A stretch of 64,000 bases of DNA from Pseudomonas fluorescens. Lineage in GTDB: Bacteria; Pseudomonadota; Gammaproteobacteria; Pseudomonadales; Pseudomonadaceae. Position 1 is the first letter of the stretch; the number at the start of each line of letters is the position of its first letter. The translations under genes and the position numbers were made by a program. The notes under the pieces were generated by a model. The model ran no database searches. It saw only the letters and a program-made list of their open reading frames with translations, and was not told the DNA's origin. The stretch lies in NCBI RefSeq assembly GCF_902497995.1, contig NZ_CABVII010000008.1, positions 146,766 to 210,765 on the forward strand, given 5' to 3'. Shown piece after piece: positions 7,876 through 18,675 of this stretch.

Positions 7876-10461
7876 ATGCGACCGCAATATGATCCAGCCT
7901 GGGTAGAAAGTACGGTGCAAGCCAAATGGCTGCAAGATGATGTATTCAGGGCGGTCGAAGATGAAAGTCGGCCCAAGTTTTATGCCTGCTCCATGCTCCC
8001 TTACCCATCGGGAAAGTTGCACATGGGGCACGTGCGCAACTATACGATCAACGACATGTTGGCCCGTCATATGCGCATGAAAGGCTTCAACGTGCTAATG
8101 CCGATGGGGTGGGATGCTTTTGGCTTGCCGGCAGAGAATGCGGCCATGCAGTCGGGTGTTTCTCCCGCCGAGTGGACGCGGCTGAACATTGCGGATATGA
8201 AGGCGCAAATGCAGCCGCTGGGACTGGCTTTCGACTGGTCGCGCGAGATCGCCACCTGCGACCCGCAGTATTACAAGTGGAGTCAGTGGTTCTTCCTCAA
8301 GTTGCTGGAAAAGGGCGTGGCCTACAAGAAAACCCAGGCAGTCAACTGGGATCCTGTCGACCAAACGGTGCTGGCCAATGAGCAGGTGATCGACGGGCGA
8401 GGCTGGCGTTCGGGGGCGCTGGTCGAGACGCGGGAAATTCCCGGGTACTACCTGCGTATCACTCAATATGCCGAAGAGTTGCTGTCAGCCATCGACACAC
8501 TCGATGGCTGGCCCGACAGGGTTCGCACCATGCAGCGCAACTGGATCGGCAAGGCCAGCGGTGTTCGTCTTGCCTTTGCCCACCAGATCCGGGATGCGTC
8601 GGGGCATCTGATCGATGCCGGCAGGCTGTGGGTGTTCACAACCCGCGTGGATACGCTTATGGGGGTGACCTTCTGTGCCATTTCTCCCGAGCATGCACTT
8701 GCCAGGCGTGCTCTGGAGCTTGATCCGAGCCTTGAGTTGCAGGTGCGGGCGTGTCGCCAGGCGGCAGAGGCCGGTCCGGCCTCCAGCGCCCAAGTGAAGA
8801 TTGGCGTTCCCAGTGGCTTGCACGTCGAGCACCCGGTGACCGGCGAGCCTGTCGTCCTGTGGATTACCAACTATGTGCTCAGCGCATATGGTGAAGGCGC
8901 CTTGATGGCCGTGCCTGCCCACGATGAGCGTGACTTCGACTTTGCCAATCAATACGGTTTGCCTGTTCGTCAGGTCATTGCTTGCGACAATCAGGTCTAT
9001 GACTTTCAGGACTGGTCGGACAGCCATGCCAGCCGGGACGGCCATCTCATCAACTCCGGCGCCTACGATGGGCTGACAGTCGCACAAGCCACCCAGGCCA
9101 TTATCGCTGCGTTGGTTGAACGTGGGATGGGTGAGGAAGCTACCACCTGGCGCCTGCGCGATTGGGGGATTTCACGGCAGCGTTACTGGGGGACCCCAAT
9201 CCCCATCATCCATTGTGAGCACTGTGGCGACGTCCCGGTACCGTACTCGGATCTGCCCGTGGTGTTACCGACCGATTGCATTCCCGATGGCAGCGCGAAT
9301 CCGTTGCTGGCGCATGACGGGTTTCTCCATGTGGCTTGCCCGCGTTGCGCGGCTCCGGCGCTGCGTGAGACGGACACCATGGATACCTTCGTCGACTCAA
9401 GCTGGTATTTCATGCGCTATTGCGATCCCGACAGTGATGCCGCGATGGTCGGGCCTGGCAGCCGATACTGGATGCCCATGGATCAATACATCGGCGGTAT
9501 CGAGCACGCGGTGTTGCATTTGCTGTACGCCAGGTTCTGGGCCCGGGCAATGCGGGATGAAGGGTTGGTGGCGTTCAGCGAACCGTTCAAGAACCTGTTC
9601 ACCCAAGGCATGCTGCTGCGGGAAAGTTATTACCGCAAAGCGGATGATGGCAGTCGGCGATGGTTTTATCCCGCGCAGGTGACGGTCGAGTACGATGAAA
9701 AAAGTCGCCCGGTAAGGGCTACGGCGCTTGAGGACGGCTTGCCTGTCACCATCGGCGGCGTGGAAAAAATGTCGAAGTCGAAGAACAACGTCGTCGAGCC
9801 GAAGGACATCATCGACAAGTTCGGCGCCGACACGGCACGTTTGTTTACCATTTTTGCCGGGCCTCCCGACCAGAGCACGATCTGGAGCGACAGTGGGGTC
9901 GAGGGGGCTTATCGCTTCCTGCGCCGGCTATGGACTTTTGCCTATGAAGGTCAGGCACGGGAGGGCGATCCGGTCGAGGACGTTGCCGAATCCAGACGCG
10001 TGCGCTTTGAGATGCATCGCTTGCTGCAGCAGGTCAACAACGATTACGAACGGATGCAATACAACACGGTAGTGTCGGGTGCGATGAAGATGCTCAAGGT
10101 GCTGGAGGGGGGCAGGGCTGCCAGCCAGCAGGTGGCCGACGAGGGGAAGGCGATCCTGTTGCAGGTCCTGTATCCCGTGACGCCGCACATCGCCCAGATA
10201 CTCTGGGCGCAACTGGGTTTCGCAGGTGACATCTACGACAGTGCGTGGCCTGTGCCGGACGATGAAGCCTTGAAACAGCACGAAGTAAAAATGATGGTGC
10301 AAGTCAACGGCAAGTTGCGTGGGGAAATCCTGATCCAGGCTGATGCCGATCACGATGCAATACGGATCCAGGCATTGGCTGATCCAGTGTTGCGCAGCCA
10401 TCTCGAAGGCGCGAACAGGATGATCGTGGTGCCCAACCGACTGGTTAACTTCATCATCTGA
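7876..10461 (+). CDS. leuS: Leucyl-tRNA synthetase, divergent extra-copy type
   Basis: Class I synthetase of 861 aa charging tRNA-Leu. In order: HIGH motif in PYPSGKLHMGHVRNY (~res. 43-57), CP1 editing domain (~225-420) with FTTRVDTLMG and AVPAHDERDFDFA, zinc-type CxxC pairs (CEHC, CPRC), KMSKS in GGVEKMSKSKNN, the anticodon-binding helical domain, and a C-terminal VQVNGKLRGE end. AAGGAA five bases before ATG 7876 fixes the start; the frame is open further upstream. The Pseudomonas housekeeping leuS is normally followed by lptE-holA. Here it follows a transporter and dead biosynthetic genes, and its sequence is far from the housekeeping protein as I know it. In the editing threonine-rich motif TTRPDT, Pro is replaced by Val. 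I infer a second, possibly self-resistance copy. Confidence 0.93.
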   Translation: MRPQYDPAWVESTVQAKWLQDDVFRAVEDESRPKFYACSMLPYPSGKLHMGHVRNYTINDMLARHMRMKGFNVLMPMGWDAFGLPAENAAMQSGVSPAEWTRLNIADMKAQMQPLGLAFDWSREIATCDPQYYKWSQWFFLKLLEKGVAYKKTQAVNWDPVDQTVLANEQVIDGRGWRSGALVETREIPGYYLRITQYAEELLSAIDTLDGWPDRVRTMQRNWIGKASGVRLAFAHQIRDASGHLIDAGRLWVFTTRVDTLMGVTFCAISPEHALARRALELDPSLELQVRACRQAAEAGPASSAQVKIGVPSGLHVEHPVTGEPVVLWITNYVLSAYGEGALMAVPAHDERDFDFANQYGLPVRQVIACDNQVYDFQDWSDSHASRDGHLINSGAYDGLTVAQATQAIIAALVERGMGEEATTWRLRDWGISRQRYWGTPIPIIHCEHCGDVPVPYSDLPVVLPTDCIPDGSANPLLAHDGFLHVACPRCAAPALRETDTMDTFVDSSWYFMRYCDPDSDAAMVGPGSRYWMPMDQYIGGIEHAVLHLLYARFWARAMRDEGLVAFSEPFKNLFTQGMLLRESYYRKADDGSRRWFYPAQVTVEYDEKSRPVRATALEDGLPVTIGGVEKMSKSKNNVVEPKDIIDKFGADTARLFTIFAGPPDQSTIWSDSGVEGAYRFLRRLWTFAYEGQAREGDPVEDVAESRRVRFEMHRLLQQVNNDYERMQYNTVVSGAMKMLKVLEGGRAASQQVADEGKAILLQVLYPVTPHIAQILWAQLGFAGDIYDSAWPVPDDEALKQHEVKMMVQVNGKLRGEILIQADADHDAIRIQALADPVLRSHLEGANRMIVVPNRLVNFII

Positions 10462-10479
10462 TTCCCGGTCGCTTACTCC

Positions 10480-10728
10480 TGTAGGAGCGAGCGGTGCGAC
10501 GATTCGACTTGCCCGCGAACCAGGCGCCGCGGTGTATCTGTAATACCGCGTTACCGTTCTTCGCCTGTAGGAGCGAGGCTTGCCCGCGAACCAGGCGCCG
10601 CGATGTATCTGTAATACCGCGTTACCGTTCTTCGCCTGTAGGAGCGAGGCTTGCCCGCGAACCAGGCGCCGCGGTGTATCTGTAATACCGCGTTACCGTT
10701 CTTCGCCGGCAAGCCTGGCTCCTACAGG
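10480..10728. repeat. Three tandem REP-like units (71-bp period) closed by an inverted copy
   Basis: Units 2 (10566-10636) and 3 (10637-10707) are 71 bp each and differ at one base. Unit 1 (10480-10565) is the same with about 15 extra bases near its start. Each begins TGTAGGAGCGAGGCTTGCCC and contains GTATCTGTAATACCGCG. The array ends with GGCAAGCCTGGCTCCTACAG (10708-10727), the inverse of the unit start, so the whole can fold back. It fills the gap between leuS and the aceA terminator; no gene is present. Confidence 0.85.
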
Positions 10729-10746
10729 GGGTGGGTGAATCCCGGG

Positions 10747-10776
10747 CAAAAAAACGCCCCGAACCAGTCGGGGCGT
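10747..10776 (-). terminator. Rho-independent terminator of aceA
   Basis: Read on the minus strand: stem ACGCCCCGA/TCGGGGCGT (10754-10762 with 10768-10776) followed by a run of seven T. It lies about 70 bp after the aceA stop. Confidence 0.9.
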
Positions 10777-10843
10777 CAGATGGGCGGCGTTACGGTTAGC
10801 TTTCTATTCGATCCGCAGCGGCCGTTTGTTCAGGTGCCGCCAA

Positions 10844-12169
10844 TCAGTGGAACTGTTCTTCTTCAGTCGACCCGGTCAGCGCGGTCACCGAAGACGAACC
10901 ACCCTGGATCACGGTGGTCATGTCGTCGAAGTAGCCGGTGCCTACTTCCTGCTGGTGAGCCACGAAGGTGTAACCCTTGGCGGCATCGGCGAACTCTTGC
11001 TCTTGCAGTTTCACGTAGGCGGTCATGTCGTTGCGGGCGTAGTCGTGCGCCAGGTTGAACATGCTGTGCCACATGTTGTGAATGCCGGCCAGGGTGATGA
11101 ACTGGTGCTTGTATCCCATGGCGGACAGTTCACGCTGGAACTTGGCGATGGTCGCGTCGTCCAGGTTTTTCTTCCAGTTGAAGGAAGGCGAGCAGTTGTA
11201 CGACAGCAGTTGGTCCGGGTATTCCTTTTTGATCGCTTCGGCGAAGCGACGAGCCTCGTCCAGGTCCGGCTTGGCGGTTTCGCACCAGATCAGGTCGGCG
11301 TACGGCGCGTAAGCCAGGCCGCGAGCGATGGCCTGGTCGAGACCGGCGCGTACTTTATAGAAGCCTTCCTGGGTGCGTTCGCCAGTCACGAATGGCTGGT
11401 CGTACGGGTCGCAATCGGAGGTCAGCAGGTCAGCCGCGTTGGCGTCGGTACGGGCCAGGATGATGGTCGGCGTGCCGGCCACGTCAGCCGCCAGACGGGC
11501 AGCGGTCAGCTTCTGCACAGCTTCCTGGGTTGGCACCAGGACCTTGCCGCCCATGTGCCCGCATTTTTTCACGGACGCCAGTTGGTCTTCGAAGTGAACG
11601 CCGGCGGCGCCTGCTTCGATCATGCTCTTCATCAGCTCGTAGGCGTTCAATACGCCGCCGAAACCGGCTTCGGCGTCAGCCACGATCGGGGCGAAGTAGT
11701 CGATGTAACCTTCGTCGCCCGGGCCTTTGCCGGCTTTCCACTGGATCTGGTCGGCACGACGGAACGAGTTGTTGATGCGCTTGACCACGGTTGGAACCGA
11801 ATCCACTGGGTACAGCGACTGGTCCGGGTACATCGATTCGGCGGAGTTGTTGTCCGCAGCCACTTGCCAGCCTGACAGGTAGATCGCCTGGATACCGGCC
11901 TTGACTTGTTGCACAGCCTGGCCACCGGTCAGGGCGCCCATGCAGTTGACGAAATCTTTCTCGGGGCGGAAGGACGGCTTGGCGCCCTGGGTCACCAGGT
12001 TCCACAGTTTCTCGGCGCCGAGTTTTGCAAAGGTGTGCTCAGGTTGAACCGAGCCACGCAGGCGGACGACGTCAGCAGCGGAGTAAGCGCGTGTCACGCC
12101 TTTCCAGCGTGGGTTTTCAGCCCAGTCTTTTTCGAGGGCTGCAATTTGCTGTTCGCGTGTCAGTGCCAT
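10844..12169 (-). CDS. aceA: Isocitrate lyase
   Basis: Splits isocitrate into glyoxylate and succinate, the first committed step of the glyoxylate shunt in the cytoplasm. It is 441 aa, full length. The catalytic signature [11 protein letters not shown] carries the active-site cysteine. Mg-binding segments DAEAGFGG and the LARTDANAA region are also present. It stands alone with its own terminator. Both isocitrate dehydrogenases, the enzymes that compete for the same substrate, lie 7-11 kb away in this window. The start is ATG 12169 ([20 protein letters not shown]). Confidence 0.97.
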   Translation of the reverse strand: MALTREQQIAALEKDWAENPRWKGVTRAYSAADVVRLRGSVQPEHTFAKLGAEKLWNLVTQGAKPSFRPEKDFVNCMGALTGGQAVQQVKAGIQAIYLSGWQVAADNNSAESMYPDQSLYPVDSVPTVVKRINNSFRRADQIQWKAGKGPGDEGYIDYFAPIVADAEAGFGGVLNAYELMKSMIEAGAAGVHFEDQLASVKKCGHMGGKVLVPTQEAVQKLTAARLAADVAGTPTIILARTDANAADLLTSDCDPYDQPFVTGERTQEGFYKVRAGLDQAIARGLAYAPYADLIWCETAKPDLDEARRFAEAIKKEYPDQLLSYNCSPSFNWKKNLDDATIAKFQRELSAMGYKHQFITLAGIHNMWHSMFNLAHDYARNDMTAYVKLQEQEFADAAKGYTFVAHQQEVGTGYFDDMTTVIQGGSSSVTALTGSTEEEQFH

Positions 12170-12644
12170 GGAGATAAACCTCGTCGCGTCTTTTACGGAA
12201 AGTTGTTCTGCGGTGAAAAATTCATGCGCTCGCAGACCCGAAGCTTAGGCGGTCAAATCGAATTCGGCGGGGTGGCGACGGGAAAAACGATGGCTCGAGG
12301 GGAAAGTGAGCAGGTAAGGGCGAACTGGCGAGCGCATTCGGGCGTCGTGGGCCTCTATACGAACTTCAGTGCGATGCCGGGTTTACCTAAATACGCTTCC
12401 GTCCCTCGGGACAACTTCGTTCCAGTCGGCAACCTCGTCAAACACACCTTGTGGGCGGTACAGACACGAAGCGGCTCGCGGGGTAGGTGCGAACATCGCT
12501 TCGAAGGCCCTTGCCAGGGCCTCTGATCAGCGGGAGCGAGGCCATCATGCCTTTGCTTTTTTGTATCGTCAAACGTTTTGTAGTGCTTTTTTTTGAGCAC
12601 TACATCTTTGGTCTAATACGACTAATCAGTCAGTTTTCGGTGAT
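12170..12644. other. Intergenic region upstream of aceA
   Basis: There is no convincing gene; short open frames on both strands lack family features. It should contain the aceA promoter. A hairpin GTAGTGC-(T-rich loop)-GCACTAC lies at 12580-12603, close to the end of the secretin-like gene; it lacks a following T-run in either direction, so it is not a clear terminator. Confidence 0.5.
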
Positions 12645-13406
12645 TCAGTCCAAAGTATCGACTTTCACCCGCAGGGTCATGTCATCCCGGCCCTGGGTCG
12701 AGTGGCTGCGGGTCAGGCCTTGTTTATCGGCCTGGGTCTGGCGATTCGCACCGGCCAGGGTGATCCACTCGCCCAGGCGTCCCGTGACAGTTGTGTCGGT
12801 ACTTTGCACGTTCACTACATCGGGACGTTCCTGGTTGATACGGTCACGATGGCTGCTGATTTCCAGGTGAACGGTTTCTCCGGTGACGCTGGCGGTGACG
12901 TAGAAACCCTGGGTAACGTTGCGGTACTCGGTCTGGCTGCGCAGGTCACCGTAGGAGTCGATTTGCGTGCTGGTCAGCGGTACGCTCTGGCCGATCCGGA
13001 TCAGGGCCGGCGCACCTTCGCTGGCCTGGATTTGCTGGATGCCGCCGTCACGGCTGTCGGTGCTGCGATTGATGATGCGGGTCTGGCCCGGCCTGGCGCC
13101 GTTCACCGAGTAACCCCGGTCATCCTGAAAGTTGTTTTCGTTGGTGTCGACGGTGATCAGCAAGCGCTTGGGTTGGGTATCGAGGTGGGCGATAAGGGCT
13201 TTAAGTTCGTCGATCTTGCGTTGATCGGCCTTGACGATCAGTTGGTTGCCGTAGGCGCTGACCTGGCCTTCGTTGCCGATGAAATCCTGCGCCATCGGCA
13301 GCATGTCGGTGCTGGTGTGATAGTTCAAAGGCACGACCTCGGTGGCGGCCATGACCGAGCAACTGCAGGTCAGCAGCAGCGTGGTGAGCAGGGTGCGTGG
13401 GGACAT
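12645..13406 (-). CDS. Secretin-like periplasmic protein (short N-domain type)
   Basis: 253 aa with a cleavable signal peptide (MSPRTLLTTLLLTCSCSVMA, then ATEVVPLNYH). Residues ~25-80 resemble the N0/N1 ring-building domains of secretins (IDELKALIAHLDTQPKRLLI). The rest (YVTASVTGETVHLEISSHRDRI, GEWITLAGANR) resembles the start of the secretin barrel domain but is far shorter than a PilQ or GspD protein. No type II, III or IV pilus genes are nearby, so it is probably a stand-alone relative and not a secretion channel. GGAGA precedes ATG 13406. Its function is unknown. Confidence 0.75.
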   Translation of the reverse strand: MSPRTLLTTLLLTCSCSVMAATEVVPLNYHTSTDMLPMAQDFIGNEGQVSAYGNQLIVKADQRKIDELKALIAHLDTQPKRLLITVDTNENNFQDDRGYSVNGARPGQTRIINRSTDSRDGGIQQIQASEGAPALIRIGQSVPLTSTQIDSYGDLRSQTEYRNVTQGFYVTASVTGETVHLEISSHRDRINQERPDVVNVQSTDTTVTGRLGEWITLAGANRQTQADKQGLTRSHSTQGRDDMTLRVKVDTLD

Positions 13407-13432
13407 GTCCGTTATCTCCGAGGTTGTCGTGT

Positions 13433-13458
13433 GTGTAGGAGCGAGCTGCTCCTACAAG
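13433..13458. repeat. Short palindromic repeat TGTAGGAGC...GCTCCTACA
   Basis: A perfect 9-bp inverted repeat with a 5-base loop, matching the arm of the TGTAGGAGCGAG-type repeats seen at 10480. It lies upstream of the secretin-like gene. Confidence 0.6.
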
Positions 13459-13514
13459 GGTTTGATATTGCCAGTTTGTCGGCCTGGGGTGGGGCAAGTT
13501 GAATCGTAGACAGC

Positions 13515-13550
13515 AAAACGCCCCGGCATCCGAGGATGGCGGGGCGTTTT
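13515..13550. terminator. Bidirectional Rho-independent terminator
   Basis: AAAACGCCCCG (13515-13525) pairs with CGGGGCGTTTT (13540-13550). It can end transcripts of the minus-strand GNAT/roxA genes. Confidence 0.85.
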
Positions 13551-13570
13551 GTGGTGTTCTTCAGGGCCTC

Positions 13571-13664
13571 TTCGCGAGCAAGCCCGCTCCCACATTAGAT
13601 TTGTGAGTTGCCATGGATTTCGGCAGTGCCATAAATCCAGTGTGGGAGTGGGCTTGCTCGCGAA
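13571..13664. repeat. REPIN (inverted REP pair)
   Basis: TTCGCGAGCAAGCCCGCTCC and its inverse GGAGTGGGCTTGCTCGCGAA, about 46 bp apart, between a terminator and the GNAT stop. The right arm has one base change (GTGGGAGTGGG). Confidence 0.9.
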
Positions 13665-13679
13665 GGGCGCGCCTCGGTC

Positions 13680-14105
13680 TCAAGCCGAATGACGGACCAT
13701 GTCCACATGCGGAATCCCGGCTTCGAGGAACTCCTCACTGACCAGGCTGAAACCCAGGCGCTCGTAGAACGCCGTGGCCTGCACTTGCGCGCTCAGCATC
13801 TGCTGCTTCAGTCCGCGTTTCTCGGCTTCGCCGATGACGGCTTGCACCAGCGTATCGCCGACCTTCAAGCCGCGCCAGTCCTTGAGCACCGATACCCGGC
13901 CGATGTGGCCATCGGGCAGCAGGCGGGCGGTGCCCACCGGAAAGTCGCCTTCGAGCGCGAGGAAATGCACCGCGCCCTGGTCATCGGCATCCCATTCCAG
14001 TTCTGGCGGAACGGACTGCTCGGCGACGAACACCGTCTCACGAATGCGCCGGATCTCGGCGTTGTCCTTTTGCCAGTCTGCGACACGTACGTGAATCTTA
14101 TTCAT
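13680..14105 (-). CDS. GNAT-family N-acetyltransferase
   Basis: 141 aa with the acetyl-CoA fold. The GNAT-typical elements are DDQGAVHFLALEG, the beta4 strand/motif A region HIGRVSVLKDWRGLKVGDTLVQAVI (the usual Q/RxxGxG/A loop appears as RGLKVG), and the C-terminal YERLGFSLVSEEF. This resembles the ElaA-like group. ATG 14105 was chosen over an in-frame TTG six bases upstream. It overlaps the end of roxA by 8 bp, suggesting translational coupling. The substrate is unknown. Confidence 0.85.
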   Translation of the reverse strand: MNKIHVRVADWQKDNAEIRRIRETVFVAEQSVPPELEWDADDQGAVHFLALEGDFPVGTARLLPDGHIGRVSVLKDWRGLKVGDTLVQAVIGEAEKRGLKQQMLSAQVQATAFYERLGFSLVSEEFLEAGIPHVDMVRHSA

Positions 14106-15267
14106 CGGCAAACCCCAGGCTTCCTTGCTTGATCAGTTCACACAGCAGGCCGCGACCGTCTTCGTCGCTCAACCAGTCGCCGAGATTGTCGACGTGCAGT
14201 GCATCGGCGGCGCAAATCATCTTGAGAAGCTCGCGCAGTTTGCCCGGCAGGTAACGACTCTGGCCGCTGGCGAACAGCAGCAGGTCGTCATCGACTTCGG
14301 ACCAGGCCAGGCGCGCACTTGGGTTGCGGATCAGCACCGCACCTTGCTCGAGGCTGGCGAGCAGGTCGTCTTCTTCGATTTCTTCCGGGCCGACCACCAG
14401 CTCCGGGTAACGCGGCTCGGTCATGAATTGGCCGAACCAGGTCAGCAACAGGCGCTCATCGCTCATGTGCTCGGCCAGCAGGCCTTTCAAACGATCGAGG
14501 GCGTCGTGCTGGATCTGGTGCGGATCGGCCGCAGGCAGGGCGTCGGCGTCGGTGTAGCGCTCTTCGTCCGGCAGGAACTGGCTGAGGAAGTCGGTGAAGT
14601 GGGTCAGCACTTCAGCGGCGCTCGGCGCGCGGAAACCTACCGAGTAGGTCAGGCAGTCGTCGACGGCAACGCCGCAATGGGCCAGGCGCGGCGGCAGGTA
14701 CAGCATGTCGCCCGGTTCCAGGACCCACTCGTCGGTGGCTTCGAAGTCGGCGAGGATGCGCAGGTCGGCGTGTTGCAGCAGCTTGCTCTCGGAATCGCAC
14801 ATCTGGCCGATCTTCCAGTTGCGCTTGCCATGGCCCTGCAGCAGGAACACGTCGTAGTTGTCGAAGTGCGGACCGACGCTGCCACCCGGGGCGGCGAAGC
14901 TGATCATCACGTCGTCGATGCGCCAGCTCGGCAGGAAGCGGAAGTTCTCCAGCAGCTCGGCGACTTCCGGCACGAATTGGTCGACGGCTTGAACCAGCAG
15001 GGTCCAGTCACGTTCCGGCAGCTTGCTGAACTCGTCTTCGGCGAACGGGCCGCGGCGCAATTCCCAAGGGCGCTCGCCGTTCTCGATGATCAGGCGCGAC
15101 TCAACTTCTTCTTCCAGCGCCAGGCCGGCCAGTTCGTCGGCGTCGATCGGGCTTTCGAATTCAGGCATCGCCTGACGGATCAGCAGGGGTTTTTTCTGCC
15201 AGTAGTCGCGCAGGAATTCGCGCGCCGTGATGCCGCCCAGAAGTTGAAGAGGAATGTCAGGATTCAT
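14098..15267 (-). CDS. roxA: Ribosomal protein uL16 arginine 3-hydroxylase (JmjC/cupin type, RoxA/YcfD)
   Basis: A 2-oxoglutarate/Fe(II) oxygenase that hydroxylates an arginine of ribosomal protein uL16. 389 aa. The JmjC iron triad can be read as HFD in GPHFDNYDVFLLQGHGKRNWKIG and the distal His in PPRLAHCGVAV. A C-terminal dimerisation and winged-helix-like region follows. The ATG at 15267 (MNPDIPLQLLGG) is preferred to the upstream in-frame GTG. It follows purB on the same strand and overlaps the GNAT gene downstream. Confidence 0.93.
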   Translation of the reverse strand: MNPDIPLQLLGGITAREFLRDYWQKKPLLIRQAMPEFESPIDADELAGLALEEEVESRLIIENGERPWELRRGPFAEDEFSKLPERDWTLLVQAVDQFVPEVAELLENFRFLPSWRIDDVMISFAAPGGSVGPHFDNYDVFLLQGHGKRNWKIGQMCDSESKLLQHADLRILADFEATDEWVLEPGDMLYLPPRLAHCGVAVDDCLTYSVGFRAPSAAEVLTHFTDFLSQFLPDEERYTDADALPAADPHQIQHDALDRLKGLLAEHMSDERLLLTWFGQFMTEPRYPELVVGPEEIEEDDLLASLEQGAVLIRNPSARLAWSEVDDDLLLFASGQSRYLPGKLRELLKMICAADALHVDNLGDWLSDEDGRGLLCELIKQGSLGFADE

Positions 15268-15305
15268 GTGTAACCTATTGAAAAAAAGCACTTTTCAGAC
15301 GGGAA

Positions 15306-15332
15306 TAAAAACGCCCGGCGCTGCCGGGCGTC
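15306..15332 (-). terminator. Rho-independent terminator after purB
   Basis: On the minus strand, ACGCCCGGC-AGC-GCCGGGCGT followed by TTTTTAT. It lies about 25 bp beyond the purB stop and before roxA, so roxA may need its own promoter or read-through. Confidence 0.85.
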
Positions 15333-15353
15333 TCAAACGGGTACAGCGGTCGA

Positions 15354-16811
<1,458 letters not shown>

Positions 16812-16850
16812 TTACGCGTTACAGATCTGAAACAGTGTTGCGGGCGCGGT

Positions 16851-17474
16851 TCAGCTGCTGCGCATCAGCGGGTAAAGCTCTTTGAGCAACTTGCGACGGC
16901 TGATCACCAGCTGCCAGCGATGTCCGCCCAACTGCCGCCACAGGCGTGCCGAACGAATCCCGGCCAGCAACAGGGCGCGGATTTTCGAAGCGTTGCTCGG
17001 TTGCTGCAGGTTGCGCATGTCGCCATGGACCTGAATTCGCTGGCGCAAGGTGCTCAGCGTGTCCTGGTACAGCGCGCCGCAGGCGGCAATCACGTTTTCG
17101 TGCGCCGGACCGAAGTGCTCGACCTGGGACTGAATCTGCGGCAGACGCTTGCCGATTTCGTCCAGCATGTCGTTGCGTTTGGCCAGCTGGCGCTCCAGGC
17201 CAAGCATGGCCAGCGCATAGCGCAGCGGTTCGCGCTGAAGGGTGCTGGGGTCGCGTTCCAGGGCGCCAATCAGCGCACGGTAACCTTCACGCAGATTGAG
17301 GTCGTCGCCGCCGTACACTTCCAGAGTGTCCTTGGGGTCGCGAATCAGCAGGCTGCCGAGCATGCAGGTCAGGCCGGCTTCGGTGGTCTGGCCGGTCTTG
17401 GCGATCTTGTCGACCAGTACCGCGGCGAGAAACACCCCGCCCAGTGCCGTCAATTGCTCCTGGGTCGGGTTCAT
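16851..17474 (-). CDS. hflD: High-frequency lysogenization protein HflD homolog
   Basis: All-helical, peripherally membrane-associated protein of 207 aa. In E. coli HflD binds phage lambda CII; its normal role is not settled. It is recognisable from [21 protein letters not shown], the [13 protein letters not shown] segment and the C-terminal [20 protein letters not shown]. The start overlaps the mnmA stop by 4 bp (ATGA type), the conserved arrangement between mnmA and purB in gammaproteobacteria. Confidence 0.95.
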   Translation of the reverse strand: MNPTQEQLTALGGVFLAAVLVDKIAKTGQTTEAGLTCMLGSLLIRDPKDTLEVYGGDDLNLREGYRALIGALERDPSTLQREPLRYALAMLGLERQLAKRNDMLDEIGKRLPQIQSQVEHFGPAHENVIAACGALYQDTLSTLRQRIQVHGDMRNLQQPSNASKIRALLLAGIRSARLWRQLGGHRWQLVISRRKLLKELYPLMRSS

Positions 17475-18616
17475 TGGGCTTGGCCCTTGCTGGTGCTTTT
17501 GCTCGTCCAGGGTTCGGCAATTTCGATCACGCCGCCGCCGAGGCAGATTTCACCGTCGTAGAACACCACCGATTGTCCCGGGGTCACCGCGCGTTGCGGG
17601 TCATCGAAGGTCGCGCGGTAGCCGGTGGCGGTCTTTTCCAGGATGCAGGGTTGATCGCTCTGGCGATACCGGACCTTGGCGGTCAGCTTGCGCGGCTCGG
17701 TCAGGTCGATCGGGTTGACCCAATAGATATCCGAGGCGAGCAGGGCGCGGGAAAACAGATAAGGGTGGTCATTGCCCTGGCCAACGATCAGCTCGTTGTG
17801 CTCCAGGTCTTTGATCAGCACGTACCACGGTTCGTCACCGGCGTCTTTCAGGCCGCCGATACCGAGGCCCTGACGCTGGCCGATGGTGTGGTACATCAAG
17901 CCGTGGTGACGGCCGATGACTTCACCTTCGGTGGTCTTGATCTCGCCCGGCTGGGCCGGCAGGTACTGCTTGAGGAAGTCGCTGAAGCGGCGTTCGCCGA
18001 TAAAGCAGATCCCGGTGGAATCCTTTTTCTTCGCGGTGGCCAGCTGGTGTTTCTCGGCGATCGCGCGCACTTCGGGCTTTTCCAGCTCGCCGACCGGGAA
18101 CAGGGTCTTGGCGATCTGTTCACCGCCGACGGCATGCAGGAAGTAGCTCTGGTCCTTGTTCGGGTCCAGGCCCTTGAGCAGCTCGGTGCGGCCATCGATG
18201 TCACGGCGACGCACGTAGTGACCGGTGGCAATCAGGTCGGCGCCGAGCATCATGGCGTAGTCGAGGAACGCCTTGAACTTGATCTCGCGGTTACACAGGA
18301 TGTCTGGGTTCGGCGTGCGACCGGCCTTGTATTCGGCCAGGAAATGCTCGAACACGTTGTCCCAGTACTCGGCGGCGAAGTTGGCGGTGTGCAGCTTGAT
18401 GCCAATCCTGTCGCACACGGCCTGGGCGTCCGCCAGGTCATCCATGGCGGTGCAATATTCCGTTCCATCGTCTTCTTCCCAGTTCTTCATGAACAGGCCT
18501 TCCACCTCATAACCCTGCTCGATCAGCAGGAGAGCGGAAACGGAAGAGTCCACGCCGCCGGACATGCCGACAATGACGCGCTTCTTTTGTGTGTCAGAAG
18601 GGGCTGGATCACGCAT
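17471..18616 (-). CDS. mnmA: tRNA-specific 2-thiouridylase MnmA
   Basis: Thiolates U34 of tRNA-Lys, -Glu and -Gln, taking the sulfur relayed by the Tus proteins (tusDCBE is in this window at 39.9-41.2 kb). 381 aa. The PP-loop ATP site is [12 protein letters not shown]. The two catalytic cysteines lie in [11 protein letters not shown] (~res. 105) and [11 protein letters not shown] (~res. 205). The start ATG 18616 is preceded by a short intergenic gap after nudJ; the 3' end overlaps hflD. Confidence 0.97.
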   Translation of the reverse strand: MRDPAPSDTQKKRVIVGMSGGVDSSVSALLLIEQGYEVEGLFMKNWEEDDGTEYCTAMDDLADAQAVCDRIGIKLHTANFAAEYWDNVFEHFLAEYKAGRTPNPDILCNREIKFKAFLDYAMMLGADLIATGHYVRRRDIDGRTELLKGLDPNKDQSYFLHAVGGEQIAKTLFPVGELEKPEVRAIAEKHQLATAKKKDSTGICFIGERRFSDFLKQYLPAQPGEIKTTEGEVIGRHHGLMYHTIGQRQGLGIGGLKDAGDEPWYVLIKDLEHNELIVGQGNDHPYLFSRALLASDIYWVNPIDLTEPRKLTAKVRYRQSDQPCILEKTATGYRATFDDPQRAVTPGQSVVFYDGEICLGGGVIEIAEPWTSKSTSKGQAQ

Positions 18617-18675
18617 AGGGATTCAATGAGTGTCTTGAAAAAGGACGCGATTCTAGCAGGCTCAAGCCTGCAAGG

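Noticed and set aside
10480..10728. Direct repeats considered as a CRISPR array
   Set aside because: The 71-bp units are contiguous with no unique spacers, no cas genes are nearby, and the sequence is a REP-type element.
12355..12600. Short frames in the aceA upstream region
   Set aside because: No ribosome-binding site and biased composition; overlapping frames on both strands are equally open.
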